A stretch of 64,000 nt of DNA from Sarcocystis neurona. Its lineage: Eukaryota; Apicomplexa; Conoidasida; Eucoccidiorida; Sarcocystidae. The stretch is from contig KL647294.1 of NCBI GenBank assembly GCA_000727475.1, positions 2,312,116-2,376,115 on the forward strand. The letters are read 5' to 3'. Below the pieces are notes generated by a model that had not been told where the DNA came from, did not search any database, and saw nothing but the letters and a program-made list of their open reading frames with translations. The position numbers and the translations under genes were made by a program. Below, in pieces: positions 58,365 to 64,000 of the stretch. How positions within the stretch are numbered: the first letter of the stretch is position 1; each line of letters starts with the position of its first letter.

Positions 58365-58705
58365 TTCTTCAAACACACAGATGACTATATCAGAGAAGCA
58401 CATACATATATATATATATAGCTGGTCTCTTTAAACACACTTGCATCTATCAAATAGGCGTATGGGTATAAGCGGTCATTCTCTTCAAACACAATGGGTT
58501 ATAGCACAGAGGCAGACGTACATATATACATACATAGATATATAGGGCCATCCTATTCAAACACACCGACGTGTATTCAAACACACTGGCGTCTATACCA
58601 GAGAGGCACATACATATATATACACGTATGTTACTTTTCTCTTCGAACACAGCGTTGTTCGTACCAGACAGGTACGTATGCATATATACAGGTATATCGG
58701 CGATA
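58365..58705. repeat. degenerate array of ~55-80 bp units
   Basis: About five units with a CTTCAAACACAC-like head, a CTATAYCAGAGAGGCA-like middle and a TA/CA tail (for example 58402-58420, 58612-58625). Similar in design to the arrays at 13.4 and 44.5 kb but with a different unit sequence. Confidence 0.7.
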
Positions 58706-60581
58706 GAATGTGTACAGTAACGTTTTCAGCGGGGAGGCGCACATACTGCTGCGCATCGGGAGGGCACACGTAGTTCTTTTTCCGCCAGCTTCTCATCGGT
58801 CTCTGTGCAAGTAGAAGAGCCGCTCTCTTTTTCTCCTTCATAAGTGAGAATTTTACTGCTTACCTGCTACTTCTACCACTGTTGCTTCTATGTGTGCATA
58901 CATATATATAACGTGCTGTGTGCACGTGTGTCTATAGAAGCACCGATGTCCAGACACAAACTAGGTGCCAGAAGCTGACCCTCGTCCTCGGATAAATCTG
59001 CCACAGGTGTGTTTCGTCGGGAAGTATACACACGTGCACACATCTACCTGCAGGCGCGATTGTGTGAATAAACTTCTTCCGTTACTCTCTCGCTTTCGGA
59101 CAGGCTTTGCCCCTGCGTGCAGCTTTGTCTCGTGCTCCGGTCTTTTGAAGGGGCAGCGGACTTTTTCGCTCGTCTTCAGTAGCTGTCTTTCTTTCTCGAC
59201 TTCTCCTTAGTCGCTTTATCATGCAAACTGTTCCTCTCCGCGCTTGCCTGTATCTGCGTCTCCCTTTCTCTGCGTCTTCGTTTCTCCCGCCTTTTGACGC
59301 GCGGCGACGGTCTTCAGCTGCTGCCTCTGTCTGTGCGCTCCAGGTGGGCAGTTGCAGCCGGTACTCGGATCTTCTCTCCTGTTGCTTGCGTCCAGCCGCG
59401 TGCCTTTTTCTCGTCGATGCGACTACTACGCAGATACCCGCGCCTCTCCCATCTGCCTACAGACATACGTATAGCACGTACACGCAAATGTGTAGGGCAC
59501 GTACACGTATGTATATGTCTATAGGTCTGTGCCGGTCGTGTTTGAACGGCGAGACTTCAGCCGAACAGTAGCGGAGGAGGCGCCACGAGCAAGTGAAGAG
59601 GGACGCGTGGTGTGACTGCCAACAAACGGAGTTCCACATAAGCGCAAAGGAAGCTGTCCAGCGTGTGGACCTGCGCTGATGGCTGTGTGTCTGTATCTGG
59701 GATGGTCGCTTGCTACGCATGTGGGTAGATACGGGCAGCTGGTGGAGAGCGCGTCGACGGGCAGGTGGTTGGCTGTAAAAAAGAGAGACGCGTATGTGCG
59801 CAAGTGGAGAAGTTGCTGTAGTGGAGTGGAGGTGTTTGCGGTGAACAGGACGAAGTGTGCGTCGGCAGCGGCAGTTAAGACAGTGAAGCTCACATGCAGA
59901 CGTCTATGTGTCGGGTGGAGTGTATGTACACCTGGGGTTTCTTGGGGCGCATGCGTGCGTGTATGTGTGGGGGACGGTGTGGATTGGTGGAAAGCTACTT
60001 CTGCGCGAATGTGTTAGGACGCAAGCGTGGAGAGGCGCGCAGAGACTGCCGCTACGCACCCGTCCACACCGCTTCATTTCTGTCGTTTTTTGAGTGGACG
60101 TGTGCATGCGGCACGAGCATCGCTCGAACAGGAAGGACGTGGGGTGACCGACAAAAAAGTGTCTGTGAGGAACTAGAAAAAGAAGTGCATCTTCCTGTTC
60201 GCATTGCGTAGAGAGAGAGGTGCACTTTTGTCTCTGGAGCGCGGAGAGAGAGAAAATGACAGAGAGAAGTGGCGTTTCTGCGTTGTCGTCGTGGGGGGGG
60301 TCGCAAGGAGTCTGCGAGTGTCGAGGAGTGATGAAGTTCTCTCAGCAGGACCGTCCGCAGAGGCGGCTGCGGTGGGTCCCTTTGCTGTCTCGTCTCCGCC
60401 GTAGCGCCAAACACAGACTTGTTCCTAAGAAATTTGTAGAACCTACTACACTACTAACACAGGTTTCTTCTCGCGGTTCACTTCCGCCTTGAAGTTTTTG
60501 TGCTGCCGACCCTGCTGCTGTTCTGGCCTCTCGGCTCCTGCTGCTGCAGAAGTTTCCTCTGCTGGACCCTTCCCCTTGTAG
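58706..60581. other. no confident exon
   Basis: A plus stretch at 59341-59434 (RYSDLLSCCLRPAACLFLVD) has an acceptor-like GCGCTCCAG before it but no matching donor. Otherwise purine-rich or TG-rich sequence with overlapping frames on both strands. Confidence 0.35.
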
Positions 60582-60975
60582 CGGAGGAAGGGCGACAGCA
60601 GCAGCGGGAAGTCGACGCGGAAGCAGTCGCCAGCGTGCACGCGGAAGGCCTGCTGGCGATGGACGCGTCTCACTGCTGCGCGTGGCCCTACTCCGGGGAC
60701 GGCGGGGCTGTTCGACCAGCAGGAGCAACAGCACCACGAGGAGCTCCACGTGCAGCACCGACATCCCCGGGAACAGCATGCGAAGCACTAACAGCAGCAG
60801 GGGAAGCAGCGGAAGGAGGAGGAGGAGAAGAGAGCTGCAGCGGAGAGCCAGAACTGCTGCGAGGGTGGGAAGAGGAAGCGCGAGGCTCGCCATCGCTGCT
60901 TCTGGTTGGCAGTAGGGACGACACAGTTAGCCTCTACTCTGGCCCACCCTTCCGGTGTCTGCGAATTTTCTCGGG
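60582..60975 (+). CDS. WD40-repeat protein, exon
   Basis: After the acceptor CCCTTCCCCTTGTAG the frame reads EVDAEAVASVHAEGLLAMDA, then a Gly/Ala/Glu-rich insert (60715-60880), then SLLLVGSRDDTVSLYSGPPF and RCLRIFSG. The last part is a typical WD40 blade ending (GSxDxTVxLYxxxxxxxxxxxGH) that is completed by the next exon. Donor CGG|GGTGAGC gives exit phase 2, exactly matching the exon at 61776. WD40 propellers are interaction platforms, so the specific role cannot be told. A minus frame over 60450-60670 is also open (KNFKAEVNREKKPVLVV), but the WD40 pattern and splice phase favour plus. Confidence 0.65.
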
Positions 60976-61775
60976 GTGAGCATGCAGTGTAGTTGACTGC
61001 ACCACTGCATGCGTCTTGTCTTTTTTGTGTGCGTGTTCAGAGACCTGCACTGGTGTTTACGTGTGCAGATGTACGTGTGTGTGTGTGTGTGTGTGTGTGT
61101 ATGTCTTTCTCCCTGGGTCTCCCTCTTCGGCCGGAAAGGGAGCAGGGGAAAACGCGCTCTCCACACACGTTTGTCTTCTCCGACGTGAGTAGCAGAGGCG
61201 GGAGGATGTCTTCTATGCACACATATTCTCAGGCTGTCAGCCGCTTCGCGAAAGTCCACATACTCTGTTTCGGTTCAATACTTAATTTCTTCCTACTAGA
61301 GCACGAGAATACGAAGGAGCCTCTGTCGCCGGGCGTGCTGCGTCGGTCTGTGGGGAGAGAGAATATCTACACATGTGTAGTGGGGTTCGACACACAAAAG
61401 ACGGAACTCTAGAGACGCACACACCCAGGCGGTGTCTCTCTGTATGCCACAGATAGACACAGACCGAGACAGAGACGGGGAGATGTTGAGGTTCGCATCC
61501 AGACGTAGGGGGACGCAGAAGACGGAGGGAGAGCGAGTGAGTTACGGGGTGACTGACGCTACTGCTGCGTATTATAGAGAGACGCGGTAGACGCGGGGAG
61601 AGCTGAGCTCGTTTTCACCAGCTGCTGCTGATGATTTCTGGCGTGTGCTGCTGTGCCGGATGCGGCGCTTAAGTCGTGCTGCCCACCTGGGTTGTGCTGC
61701 TGCTGCTGGATATGGTGCGTCGCTGCCGTGGCTACTTTGCTGCAGCTACTGGTGCTGTGTTGTGCCTGCACGCAG
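60976..61775 (+). other. intron of the WD40 gene
   Basis: GTGAGC..TGCACGCAG, 800 bp, phase 2. Contains a GT microsatellite at about 61075-61100 and a CTG-rich stretch at 61620-61760. Confidence 0.65.
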
Positions 61776-61954
61776 GCACGAAGCCGAGGTGTCGGCGGTG
61801 TGTTGGCTGGGCGCCGCAGCACTTTCTTCTCCTCCTTCCCTTCCCGCAGCAGGTGGGGGAGGGACGCCTTGTTCCCACGTGTTTGCTTCAGGTGCATGCG
61901 ACGCACTTGTCAAAGTGTGGGATGCAAGGCAGCGGAGCAGCAACCCCTTCCCCG
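61776..61954 (+). CDS. WD40-repeat protein, exon
   Basis: Reads HEAEVSAVCWL directly after the Gly completed across the intron, giving the blade junction IFSGHEAEVSAVCW. A Ser/Pro/Gly-rich loop follows, then HVFASGACDALVKVWDARQR. This is a full WD40 repeat: GH dipeptide, FASGxxDxxVKVWD with the structural Asp and terminal WD. Donor CCCG|GTGAGT, exit phase 1, matches the exon at 62843. Confidence 0.85.
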
Positions 61955-62842
61955 GTGAGTTCCCCTCCTCTGTTTCCTTTGTCTCCGTGGGCGCCTTCCA
62001 CACGCATTTGTGCATACATTCATGTGGCGCACGTACACACGCATACCTACACATATATGTGTATATATGTATTCAACAACAGGTGCATATACACGTGTGC
62101 ACAGGGTCTTCTTCATACTGATACGTATATATATACATATATACGTGTGTGTTCATTATGTGCGTACATACGTGTGTAGAGGATGATCTTCATACTGATA
62201 TAAGTACATCTATATGTATGTTTCGTTGCAGAGCTGACATCCTGCCTGTTTATTTTTGCCGAACTGTATGTGATCCCTGAAGCAGCTGCGTCTGGTTTCT
62301 CGCATGCGCTGCGTCCACGTCTGCGCCTCTGTATATGTGTACAAACGTGCTGTACATACACACGACCTGAACAGACGTGCGTCTCGAGTAGACCCGCACG
62401 TCTGCCTGTAGCGGCGTCCGTAGACTTTGAGAAGCCAGGAAGGCAGGCGTCGGTGCGCGAGAGGAGGGAATTCCGCAGGTGGAGGTGATCGACGCTGTGC
62501 TTGGTGTGTACAAATCTCTGTGCGCTGGCTCACGCACCCGAAGATAAAGAACAAGTGAATTTCTGCGTCCGCTCGCAGCGTTTATGGCAGACCTTTTCTG
62601 GAGCCCTGGAGGCTGCGGTGGTGTAGAACACCAGGTGTGCCTGGGGAGGGAGGGCGTGGACGGGTGCGTTCAAGAGTGTAAATAGAGGAATAGATAGATA
62701 CACATGCCAGCGTGTATGCATCGGTATGTGTGTGTGTGTATGTGGGGAAGAGAGAGAGACAGACGGAGAGGGAGCGAGCGTTTGCTGCTGTTTTCTCGTG
62801 CGTCTGCTTTTGGCGAACTGGTGTTTCCTCTGTGTTCTGCAG
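61955..62842 (+). other. intron of the WD40 gene
   Basis: GTGAGT..GTGTTCTGCAG, 888 bp, phase 1, with TA/CA microsatellites around 62053-62070 and 62123-62145. Confidence 0.75.
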
Positions 62843-62952
62843 ACTGCTGCTTGCTGACTCTGCTAGAACACCAAACGTCGATTACAGCTCTTGCTGCTGC
62901 GGGACCCACGCAACAGATGCTCGTCTCTGGTGATGCGGACGGCGTCGTAAAA
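62843..62952 (+). CDS. WD40-repeat protein, exon
   Basis: Reads DCCLLTLLEHQTSITALAAA then GPTQQMLVSGDADGVVK. This is another WD40 repeat, with H..SITALA and LVSGDADGVVK, lacking only the closing strand, which would come from the next exon. Donor is AAA|GTAAAA; exit phase 0. Two consecutive phase-matched joins make this gene model the best supported one after eL20. Confidence 0.8.
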
Positions 62953-63317
62953 GTAAAACCGAGCGCTCTTACGTCTCTTGCTGCCTTCTGAAGAGCGACA
63001 ACACGGCGCTGTTTTACGTGTTGGTGGTCGTTTACCTATATGTATGCGAATGGTGGTCATATACATGTATATGTGCCTGGTACTAATAGGTCTACTACAA
63101 ATAGGCTGAGGTAGTATGTATCTCTACACGCAAGCATATGGAGAGAGCTATACCTATATACATAGGCGTTTATTGGCTCATACGCGCATATGTAGAGCGT
63201 ATGCGCATGTGCGTACGTAGTAGCGCTGGCGCAGGACTCGTGTCATAACAGATGTGGCATTTGTGGAGCTCGGAATGGATATTTTCGTTTCTATCGCATC
63301 GTCTTCTTTGCAGCCAG

Positions 63318-63659
63318 AGATTCACTCCACGGAGCTCCTGTAGAACTTTTCTGGAAACGAAATTAGCGAGGAAGCCATTGCTTTTTCGTGTACGTGCTGG
63401 AGCTGTTGTTGCTTCTTCCTGCTTGTGCGTGCTGCTCAGTCTCGCTGCTGCTGCTGATGGTTACGCGGGACTGTTTTGTGGTGGTGCTCGTGTTGCTGCT
63501 TCACTTTTTTACCCGGTGTGCCTGCCGGCTCTGGCTGGGGCGAATCCTGTTTATTGCGTTTTGCTGGGATACCTCCTGGTTGTTGCTCATTGCTGCTGTT
63601 GCTGTTTACTTCCCTGCTGCTGCTCCGGCTCTGCAGTATGCGCCGACGTCTGGTTGTGA
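63318..63659 (+). CDS. possible last exon of the WD40 gene
   Basis: A phase-0 acceptor option (TTTGCAGCCAG) opens a frame reading RTFLETKLARKPLLFRVRAG, then LAAAADGYAGLFCGGARVAA, ending at TGA 63657-63659. The DGYAGLF piece could be a degenerate blade, but the sequence is CTG-rich and other frames are open (including a minus one), so this is tentative. Confidence 0.3.
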   Translation, partial: RFTPRSSCRTFLETKLARKPLLFRVRAGAVVASSCLCVLLSLAAAADGYAGLFCGGARVAASLFYPVCLPALAGANPVYCVLLGYLLVVAHCCCCCLLPCCCSGSAVCADVWL

Positions 63660-64000
63660 AGTAGTTGTGTGTGGCTCTGGACAACTGCGATTAAGGAATC
63701 TGCTACTTGTGCAATCAAAATAGTCGCGTGCATGACGAAGCGGCCTGCCTCAACATATATATATATATATATATGCATGTGCAAGCACGTGTCGCCGGTA
63801 TCTCCCGTGACACACACGTACGTAACCAGACTTCACACAGATACGTGAAAGCAAGTATGTGTCCACGAGCGTACAGTTGTCCATACTTCTGCGTACGCAC
63901 ATGTGTGTATACGTGTGGAGCCGTAGGTGGGGACAGTTCGAGTCACAGTTGGTTGGAAGTGACTCTCTGGAAACCTCCACGTAGATACAGATATTTGTTA
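63660..64000. other. no gene recognised
   Basis: TA microsatellite at about 63753-63773, then CA/GT-type sequence to the window end. Confidence 0.5.

Overview
The window looks like nuclear DNA of a coccidian apicomplexan, most likely an Eimeria species. This rests on three observations. CAG/CTG triplet tracts recur in every orientation and frame. Confident genes are broken by GT..AG introns. Long TA/CA-type microsatellite stretches separate blocks of unique sequence. The genus call is an inference from composition; no marker gene proves it.

Layout. 1-4.3 kb is a triplet-repeat island with one or two gene fragments (a Gln-rich C-terminus at 1-180, a second Gln/Glu-rich exon at 2620-2742). 4.3-14.4 kb is mostly intergenic or intronic DNA with TA microsatellites and several tandem arrays; only weak exon candidates are visible. 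14.5-16.3 kb holds two exons of a minus-strand glycolipid-transfer-protein (GLTP) domain gene, whose 1.4 kb intron contains a CAG island. 18-22 kb has another short Ala-coding repeat and a small plus-strand gene ending at 21903. 22-43 kb is repeat-poor. It contains the clearest gene of the window, ribosomal protein eL20 (RPL18A/L18a, exons 36284-36640 and 37710-37874), plus a well-formed terminal exon of an unrecognised small protein at 27377-27499 and weaker exon candidates. 43.9-46.3 kb is TA-rich and then strongly pyrimidine-rich. 46.4-56.5 kb is the largest triplet-repeat island. It carries a stop-free plus-strand frame of about 2,700 codons with an F-box-like segment, a strong splice donor at its end, and a 17-unit 30-bp minisatellite just downstream. 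60.5-63.0 kb holds three phase-compatible exons of a WD40-repeat protein, possibly continuing to 63.66 kb and beyond.

Reading caution. CAG and CTG repeats have no stop codon in any of the six frames, so long open frames in the islands are expected by chance and were not taken as genes without independent support (domain match, splice sites with agreeing phase, non-repeat sequence). Many long open frames here also begin at TTG, CTG or GTG rather than ATG. No rRNA, tRNA, CRISPR array, reverse transcriptase or transposase was recognised. Apart from exons of the same gene, nothing shows that these genes act together.
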